This document shows, piece by piece, positions 11,133 through 21,355 of a stretch of 64,000 nucleotides of DNA (its first letter is position 1; each line of letters begins with the position of its first letter). A model generated the notes under the pieces. The model did no database searches and was not told the origin of the DNA. It saw only the letters and a program-made list of their open reading frames with translations. The DNA comes from Pseudomonadota bacterium. GTDB taxonomy: Bacteria > Pseudomonadota > Alphaproteobacteria > UBA2136 > JASBTF01. Location: contig JASBTF010000002.1 in the NCBI GenBank assembly GCA_030148545.1, forward strand, positions 609,218 to 673,217, given 5' to 3'. A program made the translations under genes and the position numbers.

Positions 11133-11532
11133 CCAATTCTAAAAGTATTTTCTTAGTAGCAATACCACCAGCGCCGCTATAGCCGGTCATGGCACCGTTG
11201 GCGCCCATAACACGGTGGCATGGGATGAGGATGGGGATGGGGTTAGCACCCACAGCACCACCCACCGCACGCGGTGAGCTATTCAGTTTTTTAGCAATAT
11301 CGCCATAGGTAACCGTTTCACCGTATGGAATCTCGCACATGGCCTGCCACACACGCTGTTGGAAAGGCGTACCCTGTGGCGCAAAGGTGAGGGTGTTAAA
11401 GTCTACTTGTTTGCCAGCAAAATAGTCATTCAACACGTGGCGCGCTTGTTGTGCAGGTGCAGTAGCGCTATCTGCACCATCCCAGCCTACGCGGGTAATG
11501 CCTTGTTCTGTCGCTTGCACACTAACTTGCAT
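11107..11532 (-). CDS. ogt: Methylated-DNA-protein-cysteine methyltransferase
   Basis: Suicide repair protein that removes O6-alkyl groups from guanine. The DNA-binding helix region (GTPFQQRVWQAMCEIPYG.. then TYGDIA) is followed by the active-site PCHRV motif and GYSGG-like GYSGAGG. At 141 residues it is short; the N-terminal domain is reduced to about 50 residues, as in many small Ogt/MGMT forms. Its start overlaps the end of coaD by 11 nt, so both are in one minus-strand operon. Confidence 0.92.
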   Translation of the reverse strand: MQVSVQATEQGITRVGWDGADSATAPAQQARHVLNDYFAGKQVDFNTLTFAPQGTPFQQRVWQAMCEIPYGETVTYGDIAKKLNSSPRAVGGAVGANPIPILIPCHRVMGANGAMTGYSGAGGIATKKILLELEKIKVGEV

Positions 11533-12052
11533 GGTCCATTTTCTCTTGTAATGCTTTATTCACCACGGTCGGTACATATTGTGCCACGTTGCCACCAAAT
11601 TTGGAAAGCTCCCGAATATACGAGCTAGAGATATGCATGGTATCGTTACCTGCCATCAGGTACACCACGTCCAACTTTGGGTCGCCATCGGTAATAAAGC
11701 GCTGCATTTGGAACTCATAATCAAAGTCAGACGTTACCCGCAGCCCACGCACAATAACCGTAGCACCAACACTTGCCGCGCAACGCACCAGCAGGTTGTT
11801 GTAAGTCACCACACGCACATTAGGCATATCGGCACAAGCTTGCTCTACCAGCTTTACCCGTTCATCAATACCAAACATACAGTTTTTACGGCCATGGTCG
11901 CTCACAGCAACCACCACTTCGTCACACAATTTCAACCCACGCTGGATAATATCCATGTGACCGTTGGTAATAGGGTCAAACGTACCCGGGTAGAGTGCCG
12001 TGGACTTACTAGCGGGCGATAACTTTTCTTTTATTGCAGTTTCGCTGCTCAT
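11522..12052 (-). CDS. coaD: Phosphopantetheine adenylyltransferase
   Basis: Penultimate step of coenzyme A synthesis: 4'-phosphopantetheine plus ATP gives dephospho-CoA. The nucleotidyltransferase signature YPGTFDPITNGH is near the N-terminus (about 22-33) and ISSSYIREL, the ISSTxxR equivalent, near the C-terminus. 176 residues with about 15 extra residues before the usual start. It follows gyrA with a 72-nt gap, the common alphaproteobacterial order. Confidence 0.96.
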   Translation of the reverse strand: MSSETAIKEKLSPASKSTALYPGTFDPITNGHMDIIQRGLKLCDEVVVAVSDHGRKNCMFGIDERVKLVEQACADMPNVRVVTYNNLLVRCAASVGATVIVRGLRVTSDFDYEFQMQRFITDGDPKLDVVYLMAGNDTMHISSSYIRELSKFGGNVAQYVPTVVNKALQEKMDHAS

Positions 12053-12124
12053 GTACGTTTCCCTTGTACACTCCGCGGCTCAATAGCGGCAAAAAGCAAA
12101 CTTTTCATCCCGCTATTAATCCCA

Positions 12125-14794
12125 CTATTCTTGAGTAGTTGTGCTTTCTTCAGTTTTCGCTTCAGCTGCTTCTGCGGCAGGTGCTGCATCAAAGTCCAGA
12201 GCAGGGGCATCAGCTGTATCAGCATCATCCTCATCGCTACCGGTATTGAGCATTTCTGCAGTCAAGCGGCCAACCAGGCTCACTGTAGCGCCTTTTTCCA
12301 CTTTAAACAGGCGTACACCTTGGGTGTTACGGCCAATTATGGAGATATCAGCAACCTTGGTACGAATCACCGTACCGTCAGATGTCGCAATCATTACTTC
12401 ATCTTCAGCGGCAACAGGCATAGCGGTAACCACTTTACCGTTACGGTCGGTCGTTTTAATGGAGATCACACCCATGGTACCACGTGACTTAGCAGGGAAG
12501 TCAGTGATTTCAGTCTGCTTACCATAACCATTTTCGGTCACGCTCAGTACGTGTGTATCGCTCTCAGCGTTCAGTACGTGCATGCTAATAGCCAGGTCAT
12601 CATCCTTCAGCTTAACGCCACGTACACCTAGTGCGGTACGGCTAGCAGTTGGGCGCAACTCAGCCAGAGTAAAGCGTACAGCTTGGCCGTTACGGGTGCT
12701 AATTAGTACATGTACATCTTCGTCAGCAATGCCGGTTGGGGCACGTTGTACTTCAATCAGGCTGTCGCCATCATTTAGGCCCATACCTTTAATACCGTTC
12801 TTATGTACGTTAGAGAACGCAGTTAGCGGTGTACGGCGAATCAAACCGTTTTGCGTACCAAACAACAGCGTTACACCTTGCCAGTCATCGGTATTGCGCG
12901 GTACTGGAATAACTTTCTGTACCACTTCACCTTTCTCTAGTGGGAGTAGGTTCACAAAGGCTTTACCACGGCTGTTAGCACTTGTAGCTGGTAGCTCGTA
13001 CACTTTCATGGTGTAAACCTTACCAATGTTAGAGAACACCAAAATAGGGTCGTGCGTGGAGCTGATGAACAAATTATCAATTGTCTCATCATCACGTAGA
13101 GCGGCAAGGCTACGGCCTTTACCACCGCGGCGCTGCGCACGGAAGGTTGTAATCGGCACACGCTTCACATAACCATCAGAGCTTACGGTAACCACTACAT
13201 CTTCTTCTTCAATCAAGTCGGCCAAGTTAACTTCAGCAGCACCATCAGTAATTTGGGTGCGGCGTGGTGTTGCAAAACGCTCTTTAACGTCAATCAGCTC
13301 GCCTTTTAGCAGTTCAAGCAGCACAGTACGGTTGCTCAAAATCTCAACCAATTCACCAATTACAGCGGCAATGTCGCTTGCTTCTTGGTTAATCTTGTCA
13401 CGCTCCAAACCAGTTAGGCGGTGTAGGCGTAGGTCCAAAATAGCCTGTGCTTGCGTTGCGCTTAGTTGGTAAACTTTACCATCCTGCATGTTCTCACCCA
13501 GCAGGCTAATCAAGCTTTCAACCGAATCCGCAGCCCACTTACGTGCAATCAGCTGCTCTTTAGCAGTGGCTGGGTCTGGTGCGTTACGCACAATTTTAAT
13601 GACTTCATCAATATTGGCCACAGCAATTGCCAAACCAACCAATACATGAGCACGGTCACGCGCTTTGCGTAGTTCGTATTTTGTACGGCGGGTAATCACT
13701 TCCTCACGGTGGCGCAGGAATGATTGCAGAATCTGCTTGTAACCCATCAGTTTAGGGCGACCGTTATCCAGCGCCAGCATGTTGTAACTAATAGAAGTTT
13801 GTAGCGGTGTGTGCTTGTACAGTTGGCTTAGTACAACATCACCTTGAGCATCACGCTTCAGCTCTACAACCACGCGTACGCCGTTACGGTCAGATTCATC
13901 GCGCAGGTCACTAATACCAGTAATGAGTTTGTCGCGTACCAGCTCAGCAATGCGTTCTACCAAACGCGCTTTGTTTACCATGTACGGAATTTCGCTGATG
14001 ATAATCGCCTCGCGACCACCTTCTTTCTTGGTGGTGTTTATTTCAGCCTTACCACGCAGAATCACGCTACCGCGGCCGTTCTCACAGGCAGTGTTAATAC
14101 CTTTGCGGCCCATAACCAAGCCACCGGTAGGGAAGTCAGGCCCTTGAATAAACTGCAATAGGTCTGTGCCGTTAGCGAGAGGGTGGTCTACCAAGTGGAT
14201 GGTAGCATCAATAACTTCACCCAAGTTGTGTGGTGGAATGTTAGTAGCCATACCAACAGCAATACCAGTAGCACCATTAACCAGAACATTAGGGAAACGG
14301 GCAGGGAGCACGCTTGGCTCGTTGTCGTTACCATCGTAGTTAGGGCGGAAATCCACCGTGTCTTTATCGATATCGGCCAGCATGGTGGTAGATACCTTAG
14401 CCATGCGAATTTCGGTGTAACGCATCGCCGCTGGCTTATCACCATCCATGGAACCAAAGTTACCCTGACCATCCTGTAGTGGTACGCGCAAGGAGAAGTC
14501 CTGAGCCATACGGGCCAAGGCATCGTAAATAGCGTTATCACCATGTGGGTGGTATTTACCCATTACATCCCCAACAATACGGGCGGATTTTTTGTAAGCT
14601 TTATTAAACTCGTTACCCATCTCGTACTGCGCGTACAAAATACGACGCTGTACAGGTTTTAAACCATCGCGTACATCTGGCAGCGCACGGCTAACAATAA
14701 CGCTCATCGCGTAATCTAGGTAGCTGCGCTCCATTTCGGTAACAATAGAAATTGGTTCAACAGAGGGGGTAAACAGGTTGCTGTTATCGGTCAT
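12125..14794 (-). CDS. gyrA: DNA gyrase subunit A
   Basis: Breaks and rejoins DNA in the gyrase A2B2 complex. 889 residues. Catalytic Tyr126 is in AMRYTEIRM. The quinolone region reads [10 protein letters not shown], so the position equivalent to E. coli Ser83 is Asn87, while the Asp87 equivalent (Asp91) is kept. The GyrA box QRRGGKG is present, so this is gyrase and not ParC. The C-terminal tail is acidic and Ala-rich. The upstream gap holds four palindromes (see 14835-14946). Confidence 0.97.
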   Translation of the reverse strand: MTDNSNLFTPSVEPISIVTEMERSYLDYAMSVIVSRALPDVRDGLKPVQRRILYAQYEMGNEFNKAYKKSARIVGDVMGKYHPHGDNAIYDALARMAQDFSLRVPLQDGQGNFGSMDGDKPAAMRYTEIRMAKVSTTMLADIDKDTVDFRPNYDGNDNEPSVLPARFPNVLVNGATGIAVGMATNIPPHNLGEVIDATIHLVDHPLANGTDLLQFIQGPDFPTGGLVMGRKGINTACENGRGSVILRGKAEINTTKKEGGREAIIISEIPYMVNKARLVERIAELVRDKLITGISDLRDESDRNGVRVVVELKRDAQGDVVLSQLYKHTPLQTSISYNMLALDNGRPKLMGYKQILQSFLRHREEVITRRTKYELRKARDRAHVLVGLAIAVANIDEVIKIVRNAPDPATAKEQLIARKWAADSVESLISLLGENMQDGKVYQLSATQAQAILDLRLHRLTGLERDKINQEASDIAAVIGELVEILSNRTVLLELLKGELIDVKERFATPRRTQITDGAAEVNLADLIEEEDVVVTVSSDGYVKRVPITTFRAQRRGGKGRSLAALRDDETIDNLFISSTHDPILVFSNIGKVYTMKVYELPATSANSRGKAFVNLLPLEKGEVVQKVIPVPRNTDDWQGVTLLFGTQNGLIRRTPLTAFSNVHKNGIKGMGLNDGDSLIEVQRAPTGIADEDVHVLISTRNGQAVRFTLAELRPTASRTALGVRGVKLKDDDLAISMHVLNAESDTHVLSVTENGYGKQTEITDFPAKSRGTMGVISIKTTDRNGKVVTAMPVAAEDEVMIATSDGTVIRTKVADISIIGRNTQGVRLFKVEKGATVSLVGRLTAEMLNTGSDEDDADTADAPALDFDAAPAAEAAEAKTEESTTTQE

Positions 14795-14834
14795 ATCGTC
14801 TCTTTTCTCTTTCTCGCTGTGGATAACTTTTATA

Positions 14835-14946
14835 CATAGGTATTTAGATACCTATGGCCGCAACGTATTTGCGGTCCGCATGTGAGGAAAAATAAGGCTT
14901 AGCCTTGGTTTTCCGAGCATGGCGCCATGGTAATTTATTACCATGG
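14835..14946. repeat. Tandem-hairpin island upstream of gyrA
   Basis: Four successive inverted repeats: CATAGGTAT-N4-ATACCTATG (14835-14856), CCGCAA-N5-TTGCGG (14858-14874), AAGGC-N3-GCCTT (14894-14906) and CCATGGTAAT-N2-ATTACCATGG (14925-14946). The island fills the gyrA upstream region, so it may lie in the gyrA leader or overlap its promoter, with regulatory consequences. Confidence 0.75.
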
Positions 14947-15011
14947 AAACTATATACATCCAAACACGCAGAAACCTAGCACATCTGCGGTTTTTTACCA
15001 ACAAAAAACAT

Positions 15012-15040
15012 AAAAAAGCGCCACCCGTTGAGGTGGCGCA
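15012..15040 (-). terminator. Intrinsic terminator of the symporter gene
   Basis: GCGCCACC-N5-GGTGGCGC stem on the minus strand with a run of T after it. Confidence 0.88.
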
Positions 15041-15061
15041 AAAGTTAATATGTAAAGAGCA

Positions 15062-16387
15062 TTATTTCTTTATGAAAATTTGCTCAATTTTAGGTTCCAA
15101 CACGTCGGTCAGCTTGGTCACGGTAATATCACCGCTTACGTTAATAACCGTACGGCACATGTCCAACAGGCGGTCAATCGGCAGGATGAACATAATCACG
15201 TACAGTGCCTCTTCAATACCAAGGCTATACAGAATCATCATGATCACCACCAAGGAGCCACCAGGAATACCTGGCACACCTACCGAGTAAGCAACCACCA
15301 TACCTACTAATGTGGCGAGGAAGCCGAAGCTACCAAGCTGTTCAACCAACTCTGGCCCACCAAACATACCAATCCCAAGCAGAATAACACTCAGCTGGAA
15401 AAAGCTGGTGCCATCCATATTCACCGTAGCACCGGTGGCAGGAATCAAGCTCGCCAGCTCTTTGCGTACGTTCATGTTCTCATGTGTAACACGCATGGTA
15501 TAGGGCAGGGCAGCAGAGCTACTGGCAACACCAAAGGCCACTTGCACGGCAGGGAGCATCATTTGCACGGTGCGCCAAGGAGAGCACCTATTGAGCAAGC
15601 TCAGCAGTATTACATATAGCACTGCAATGGTGAGCAAGCCGCTCAGTACCATGGCTGCAAAAACAAACAGTGGCTTCAAGCTATCAAAACCAGCATTGAG
15701 GAAGCTGTTCAGCGCAAAACCAAACGCCGCAAACGGCACCAGTAGCATGACCCAGTCAAGCATCTTCATAAATACATCAAGAATACCATTGGCCCCTTGA
15801 GCGTAGTTACGAACATCTGCATTTTTTCTACCAACATATTTGGCGGCCAAACCACCCAGCACAGAAAGCACAATCAGTGCCAGCAAGTTAGATTCAAGAA
15901 AATCTCCAACCAAGTTGCTTGGTACCAATTGGTTAGCCAGGGCACCAATACTAAACTGAGCATCAGCGGCTGATGCAGACATAGCAGCCAAATTACTTGG
16001 CAAGTCTTGGTTCATAACGCCTTGGCGCATTTCTTCTGTAACCAGCGAGGCTGGGTTAAACAAACCACTAAAGATAAAAGCAGAAGTAGCTGCTAGTGTG
16101 GTTGTTACAGCAAAGCAAATAAGTGCAATGGGTACGGCAAATCCAATGTTTTTGCTGTCTTCATCTTGCGCCACTGCGCTAAAGAGCGAGAGCGACACAA
16201 TGAACGGCACTAACATGGTAATGATTTGTAGCGAGCCAGTAGCAATGAAACCAAAGAATGGCGCCAGGGCGTTACCAAGTGTTGGCAAAAGCCAAGCAAT
16301 AGCAACAGCAAGGAACAGAGCAACAACTACATGTACACTCATCCATTGCCGGTAGCTATTGAGCCAAGATTGTGAAGTTTTAGTCAT
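15062..16387 (-). CDS. Dicarboxylate/amino acid:cation symporter (SDF/DAACS family)
   Basis: Inner-membrane transporter for glutamate, aspartate or C4-dicarboxylates driven by Na+ or H+. 441 residues with about eight membrane segments. Family motifs are visible: the serine-rich hairpin VASSSAALPYT, GATVNMDGTS, VGVPGIPGGS (second hairpin) and the final IDRLLDMCRTVINVSGD. The last differs from the GltP/DctA pattern only slightly, but substrate cannot be assigned. It is followed by a terminator and preceded by tyrS at 75 nt. Confidence 0.92.
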   Translation of the reverse strand: MTKTSQSWLNSYRQWMSVHVVVALFLAVAIAWLLPTLGNALAPFFGFIATGSLQIITMLVPFIVSLSLFSAVAQDEDSKNIGFAVPIALICFAVTTTLAATSAFIFSGLFNPASLVTEEMRQGVMNQDLPSNLAAMSASAADAQFSIGALANQLVPSNLVGDFLESNLLALIVLSVLGGLAAKYVGRKNADVRNYAQGANGILDVFMKMLDWVMLLVPFAAFGFALNSFLNAGFDSLKPLFVFAAMVLSGLLTIAVLYVILLSLLNRCSPWRTVQMMLPAVQVAFGVASSSAALPYTMRVTHENMNVRKELASLIPATGATVNMDGTSFFQLSVILLGIGMFGGPELVEQLGSFGFLATLVGMVVAYSVGVPGIPGGSLVVIMMILYSLGIEEALYVIMFILPIDRLLDMCRTVINVSGDITVTKLTDVLEPKIEQIFIKK

Positions 16388-16425
16388 TATTCAGGTCTCC
16401 TATATAAAAACCGAAAGAGTAGGTG

Positions 16426-16460
16426 CTTGCGTTGTACATAATGTGTACATTTTTAGCAAG
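16426..16460. promoter_or_regulatory. Inverted repeat between tyrS and the symporter gene
   Basis: Outer arms CTTGC/GCAAG enclose two copies of the palindrome TGTACA (16433-16438 and 16444-16449). It lies 39 nt before the symporter start and 2 nt after the tyrS stop. There is no U tract, so an operator is more likely than a terminator. Confidence 0.45.
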
Positions 16461-16462
16461 TG

Positions 16463-17668
16463 TTATGCAGGCACCACCCGCGCCATACGGCGTTTACCCG
16501 CTTGCAGTACAAAAGCATCACTGGTGCTGAGTTCTGCTTGTGGGTCGGTAATTTTCTCGCCGTCTTGCTTTACGGCACCTTGTTGAATCAACCGCCGTGC
16601 AGCACTGTTAGATTCGGCGAAGTTCAGCTCAACCAGCAGCTTGGCAGCACCAATGGGGAACTGCACCGTGTGTTCTGGTAAATCTTCAGGTACATCACGT
16701 TTGCTAAAGCGGGTGGTAAAGTCCTCAGCAGCAGCGGTGGCGGCACTTTCATCATGAAAACGCGTTACCAAAATGTGTGCCAACTGTTTTTTGGCATCCA
16801 TAGGGTGTGTGGGTAGGGTGGAGGTATCCACGCTGGTGAGCAATGTAAAGTATTTGTTCATCAACTCATCAGGAATACTCATCACCTTGCCGTACATATC
16901 GTTAGGCTCATCAGTAACGCCAATGTAGTTGCTGAGTGACTTGGACATCTTTTTCTCGCCATCCGTACCCTCCAGCAGTGGCATGGTCATCACAGTTTGT
17001 TGAGCCTGTTCGTAAACCTTTTGCAGCTCACGTCCCATGAGGCAGTTAAAGAGCTGGTCGGTACCGCCTAGCTCAATGTCGGCATTCAGTGCCACACTGT
17101 CGTAACCCTGCATAATGGGGTACAGCAGCTCATGCATGCTAATAGGTAGGTTTTGGTGAAAACGGTTGTGGAAATCCTCGCGCTGCATAATTTGCGCTAC
17201 AGTTACCTTGCCACATAAGCGGGCCATATCAACAAACCCAAGCTTACCAAGCCATTCACCATTGCGGCGTACTTCCAAATTCTCTTGGCTCAGTACTTTA
17301 TTTGCTTGGGTGAGGTAGGTTTCAGCATTAGCGTCAATTTCAGATTCATCTAAAGTCGGGCGTGTTTTGTTACGGCCGCTTGGGTCACCAATACGCGCTG
17401 TATAATCGCCAATAAGTAGAATAGCGGTATGACCACAGTCCTGGAATTTACGCAACAATTGCAGTGGTACAGTGTGGCCCAAATGAATATCTGGCGCGGT
17501 GGGGTCTACCCCCAGTTTTACGCGTAATGGTGTGCTGGTAGCCAAGCTTTTGGTGAGTTTCGCACGTAAGCCTTCCTTGGGTTCGTGGTGTTCCACCCCA
17601 GCTGTTAAAATAGCGTATTGGCGTTCTAACTCTTGTTGTTGCTCTGTAGTCAGCGTAAATTTTTCCAT
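16463..17668 (-). CDS. tyrS: Tyrosyl-tRNA synthetase
   Basis: Class I aminoacyl-tRNA synthetase. The HIGH motif appears as HLGH in PTAPDIHLGHTVPL, the KMSKS loop as KKMSKSLSN, and a C-terminal S4 RNA-binding domain is present (AAKLLVELNFAESNSAARR). The ATG at 17668 gives MEKFTLTTEQQQ; an in-frame start at 17704 would add 12 residues. 401 residues, normal length. The cognate tRNA-Tyr is at 50766. Confidence 0.96.
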   Translation of the reverse strand: MEKFTLTTEQQQELERQYAILTAGVEHHEPKEGLRAKLTKSLATSTPLRVKLGVDPTAPDIHLGHTVPLQLLRKFQDCGHTAILLIGDYTARIGDPSGRNKTRPTLDESEIDANAETYLTQANKVLSQENLEVRRNGEWLGKLGFVDMARLCGKVTVAQIMQREDFHNRFHQNLPISMHELLYPIMQGYDSVALNADIELGGTDQLFNCLMGRELQKVYEQAQQTVMTMPLLEGTDGEKKMSKSLSNYIGVTDEPNDMYGKVMSIPDELMNKYFTLLTSVDTSTLPTHPMDAKKQLAHILVTRFHDESAATAAAEDFTTRFSKRDVPEDLPEHTVQFPIGAAKLLVELNFAESNSAARRLIQQGAVKQDGEKITDPQAELSTSDAFVLQAGKRRMARVVPA

Positions 17669-17802
17669 GGCGCATACCATGCCGCACAAATGGCAAAGTG
17701 GCAAGGTACGCTATGCAAATTATGTCAGGTGTCAGCTATATTTCTCGTATGGCTTACAACCTGTGGTATATTGCTTTTGGATAAAGGAGAAAGTTTAACA
17801 CC

Positions 17803-18663
17803 ATGCAGATCATTACGCGTTACGCAGAAGAAAAGCTGGCAGGACTACTGCCACGCATTAAAGATAAAGCAACAGCTTGGCGCTGTATTCGCTTCACATT
17901 TGGCAGTTTTGAGAAAGACCCGCGTGATGAAGTACGCCTGCAAATTGTTACTAACCTACTTAAAGAACAGCTAGCCGATGAAGATGTACGCCTGTTCTTC
18001 TGTGAGGACGGCGATATCTTTATTCTATGTAATGGTACAAACAAGGCTGTGATTGAGTCGGTACAAAAGCAATTGCATAGCCTGTTCCCTGGTGAAGGTG
18101 AGGTGAAAAACACCAGTGAACTATATGACTTAAGTATCCACCTTGAACCCTTTACCGAACTAATTAATGATCGTTCCAATGCTGTGGCAGAAAACAATAA
18201 TGCCGAGCGTGAAGCACCAAAGAGCAAGCCTAAGCCTAAAATTTCAGAGGCAGATAAGGCAGATATCTTGGCCCGTCGCCGCCACCGTAAGGAACCAATG
18301 GTGATGCTGGTAGAGGATGACCTATTCACCCTGCAGTTGGTTGCCAATGTGCTGAAAGACTATAGCACCGTAAAAGCAATGGACGGTTACGACGCGGTAG
18401 AGACCTATATGTTCAATGCACCGGATGTCGTCTTCCTCGATATTAATCTACCAAGTATTGATGGCCACGAAGTACTCAAGCAAATTAAAGAGTACGACCC
18501 CGACGCCTATGTGGTGATGTTGAGCGGCCAAACGTATATGGAAGATGTAAGTAAAGCCATTTACAGCGGTGCTAAGGGTTTTGTTGCCAAACCATTCCCT
18601 AAAGAGAAGCTATTAAACTACATGCGGCTATATACCAGCGAGCGCGAGAGCAAAAGCGCTTAG
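17803..18663 (+). CDS. Response regulator with an unrecognised N-terminal domain
   Basis: 286 residues. The C-terminal receiver domain (about 165-282) has MLVEDD, phospho-acceptor Asp213 in FLDINLPSIDG and Lys in VAKPFP. The N-terminal 125 residues form an alpha/beta-looking domain that I do not recognise (WRCIRFTFGSFEKDPRDEV, LFFCEDGDIFILCNG), joined by a charged linker. The receiver is C-terminal and no output domain follows it, so the N-terminal part may be the output. AAGGAG lies 13 nt before the ATG. The gene is 43 nt upstream of a hybrid kinase and probably co-transcribed with it. Confidence 0.88.
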   Translation: MQIITRYAEEKLAGLLPRIKDKATAWRCIRFTFGSFEKDPRDEVRLQIVTNLLKEQLADEDVRLFFCEDGDIFILCNGTNKAVIESVQKQLHSLFPGEGEVKNTSELYDLSIHLEPFTELINDRSNAVAENNNAEREAPKSKPKPKISEADKADILARRRHRKEPMVMLVEDDLFTLQLVANVLKDYSTVKAMDGYDAVETYMFNAPDVVFLDINLPSIDGHEVLKQIKEYDPDAYVVMLSGQTYMEDVSKAIYSGAKGFVAKPFPKEKLLNYMRLYTSERESKSA

Positions 18664-18706
18664 TATAAGCCACATACCCAAACAATAAATAATAGGAGAG
18701 GCGTTG

Positions 18707-21355
18707 ATGTCAACGCAACGTACCACAACGGTGCGCGGTTCTGCGCGCCCAAAACCTAAAAAGAAAATACCTACCACCGCACAGCTTAAACAGCGTGTGG
18801 CCGAGCTAGAGCAGCAGCTTGCTACCCAAGCACAAATGGAAGAAGCCACCGCAGAGCAAGCTATGGCACTGCTGTATAGTGAAATGCGGTTCCGTACAAT
18901 TTTATCTACAATTGGGGAAGGGCTCATTACAGTAGATAAGGCGGGTAAAATTGTAGATTTCTCATCAGGCGCCACTCGGCTTACTGGGCTGAAAGATGAC
19001 GATATGAAAGGCCAAAGCGTACGCCGCATTTTACCCCAACGCTTACGTAGCCAGTACGATGATTTTCTACAACCGGTTGATGCTGCAGAAGACTGGGGGT
19101 TCTTTGGTACCAGCGGGCAGGAGGTACGCGAAATGCCTATTATGGGTGCCGATGGCGCAGAGCTGTGGGTCTCTATTGGTTGTAGCGAGGTAGAGTTTAA
19201 TAACGAACATATGCACCTGTTGGTCGTGCGTGATATTACTGAGCGCCATAACCACCTACAAAGCATGAAGGCTAAAAACCGATTGGTAAAGCTGCTGCGT
19301 GAGGGTGCCATTATTGCGAATGAGTCCATATCGTTTGAAGAAGCAGCACGTAAAGCTGTAGAGGAGTTATGTGAATATGCTGGCTGGTCAGTAGGACACG
19401 TGTGGCTGTATGACCGTATGTGGGATAGCTTATATAGCAGCGATATCTGGTATATTGCAGATCATGTTGATCAAGAAAAATTGCTGGCCAGTAGCAATGA
19501 TTTTCACCCAACAATTGGCCGAGATTGGGTAGGTACCTGCTTTGGGTATGACCAAATTGTAGGCCCCGAACTAACCACCCAAGTACCTTGTACGCGCCAC
19601 CAACAACTGCAAGAGCAGGGCTTGGTGGCAGCATATGCCTTTCCCATTAGCTCAGAAGGGCAGGTGGTTGCTGTATTAGAATGCTTTCACTACCACCCAG
19701 ATGACATCAACCAAGAGTTTAACGAAGTTGTGCAAGAGCTTGGCCAGCAAATTGGCCGTGTGTATGAGCGTGACTTAGTAGCCAGCCATCTACGTGAACA
19801 AAAAGAGCAAGCCGAGGCAGCCAATGTAGCAAAATCAGAATTTTTGGCGAATATGAGCCATGAGCTGCGCACCCCTATGAATGCCGTACTCGGCCTGTTA
19901 GAGGTATTACTAGGTACAGCATTAACAAATGACCAACTTGTGTTTGGTCAGCGCATTCAAAAATCAGCCATTAATTTGCTAGATATTCTAAATGATATTT
20001 TAGATCTTTCTAAAATTGAAGCTAACGAGCTAGAGCTAGACCCACACCCTATGCAGCCAAACCAGCTTATAGAGGATATGTACCAGCTGTTCCAACCCGT
20101 AGCAGCCAATAAAAAAATAGGTTTTGTGGTAGAACAAGGGGTAGATGAAAACATTTGGCTACATGCCGATAGCCACCGTATGCGCCAGGTTATGGTGAAC
20201 CTGATTGGTAATGCTGTAAAATTTACTGAATCAGGCGAGGTAACACTCAGCTGTGCTTACGAGCCAGCCCTGCAAGCTGGTGATGTAGGCAAAGCATGCT
20301 TTATTGTGCGTGATACCGGTATCGGTATCCCAGAAGATCGGGTGGATGCCATTTTTGATAAGTTTACCCAGGTAGATAACTCCACCACACGTAAATATGG
20401 TGGTACTGGGCTTGGCCTTGCTATTACTAAACATTTAGTGGATATGATGGGTGGCGTACTGAATGTAGAAAGTAGCATTGGCGAGGGAACAACATTCTAT
20501 GTTACGCTGCCGCTCAAAGAGGTTTGTACATTGGAAATTCCACAACAGTCACAGCAAAAGCCTGTCTCTACAGCCAAGCTTGCAGCAGCCGAGGCACAAG
20601 TGCTGTTGGTGGAGGATGATAAACTAAACCAAGAAGTAGCCTTACACATGCTACGTCAGCTTGGCATGCAGCACATTACTGTGTGCGACGATGGTGCCCA
20701 AGCGCTACAACAAATTAAATCAGCCCCGTTCGATATTGTGTTTATGGACTGCCAAATGCCAGTTATGGATGGCTATACCGCAACGCAAGAGCTCCGTAAG
20801 CTGGAGCGTGATGCCAATCGCGATCGTTTGCCTGTTATTGCCATGACAGCTAACGCCATGGTGGGAGACCGTGAAAAGTGCCTGCAAGCTGGTATGGATG
20901 AGTATATCAGCAAGCCCGTACGCCCGGAACGCTTAAAGGAAGTAGCAAGCAAATTTATTAAAACCAGCACACCGGTAGAAGATGAAAAGGTGGTAGAGCT
21001 AAAGCAGCCAGAAAAAACACCAGTTATGGATCATGAACATCTTGCTAGCTTTACGGGTGGTGATAAAGCAATGGAGAGTGAGCTAGCTGAGCTGTTCCTC
21101 CAACAAAGTGAGGGTTTAGTACCAGACCTGCAAAAAGCCTGCGAAACTGAGGATAATGAACTATGGCGCAAACGCACACACCGTTTAAAAGGGTCCGCAG
21201 GTAACTTGGGCGCTACGGCACTGCACACCATTTGCCGCGATGCTGAACAAGCACACGCCGCACCACTGGCAGAAAAACAGGCAATGCTAAGCCAAATTCA
21301 GGAAGACTATGCCGCGCTTAAAGAATATCTAGCCGAGTATTACCAGCTATCTTAG
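18707..21355 (+). CDS. Hybrid sensor histidine kinase (PAS-GAF-HisKA-HATPase-REC-Hpt)
   Basis: 882 residues without membrane segments, so cytoplasmic. A coiled coil (20-50), a PAS domain (about 55-170) and a GAF-like domain (about 190-350, WVGTCFGYDQIVGPEL) precede HisKA with His385 in [11 protein letters not shown]. HATPase_c has NLIGNAVKF and [10 protein letters not shown]. The receiver has Asp681 in FMDCQMPVMDGY, and the Hpt domain has His825 in THRLKGSAGNLG. It carries a full phosphorelay in one chain, as in ArcB/BarA-type kinases. The ATG at 18707 follows AGGAG; a TTG precedes it directly. The stop overlaps the convergent DUF481 gene by 4 nt. Confidence 0.93.
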   Translation: MSTQRTTTVRGSARPKPKKKIPTTAQLKQRVAELEQQLATQAQMEEATAEQAMALLYSEMRFRTILSTIGEGLITVDKAGKIVDFSSGATRLTGLKDDDMKGQSVRRILPQRLRSQYDDFLQPVDAAEDWGFFGTSGQEVREMPIMGADGAELWVSIGCSEVEFNNEHMHLLVVRDITERHNHLQSMKAKNRLVKLLREGAIIANESISFEEAARKAVEELCEYAGWSVGHVWLYDRMWDSLYSSDIWYIADHVDQEKLLASSNDFHPTIGRDWVGTCFGYDQIVGPELTTQVPCTRHQQLQEQGLVAAYAFPISSEGQVVAVLECFHYHPDDINQEFNEVVQELGQQIGRVYERDLVASHLREQKEQAEAANVAKSEFLANMSHELRTPMNAVLGLLEVLLGTALTNDQLVFGQRIQKSAINLLDILNDILDLSKIEANELELDPHPMQPNQLIEDMYQLFQPVAANKKIGFVVEQGVDENIWLHADSHRMRQVMVNLIGNAVKFTESGEVTLSCAYEPALQAGDVGKACFIVRDTGIGIPEDRVDAIFDKFTQVDNSTTRKYGGTGLGLAITKHLVDMMGGVLNVESSIGEGTTFYVTLPLKEVCTLEIPQQSQQKPVSTAKLAAAEAQVLLVEDDKLNQEVALHMLRQLGMQHITVCDDGAQALQQIKSAPFDIVFMDCQMPVMDGYTATQELRKLERDANRDRLPVIAMTANAMVGDREKCLQAGMDEYISKPVRPERLKEVASKFIKTSTPVEDEKVVELKQPEKTPVMDHEHLASFTGGDKAMESELAELFLQQSEGLVPDLQKACETEDNELWRKRTHRLKGSAGNLGATALHTICRDAEQAHAAPLAEKQAMLSQIQEDYAALKEYLAEYYQLS

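Noticed and set aside
12131-14544. Many open frames antisense to gyrA (for example 12582-13016, 13844-14161)
   Set aside because: All overlap a well-supported gyrA, have no ribosome sites and no recognisable products.
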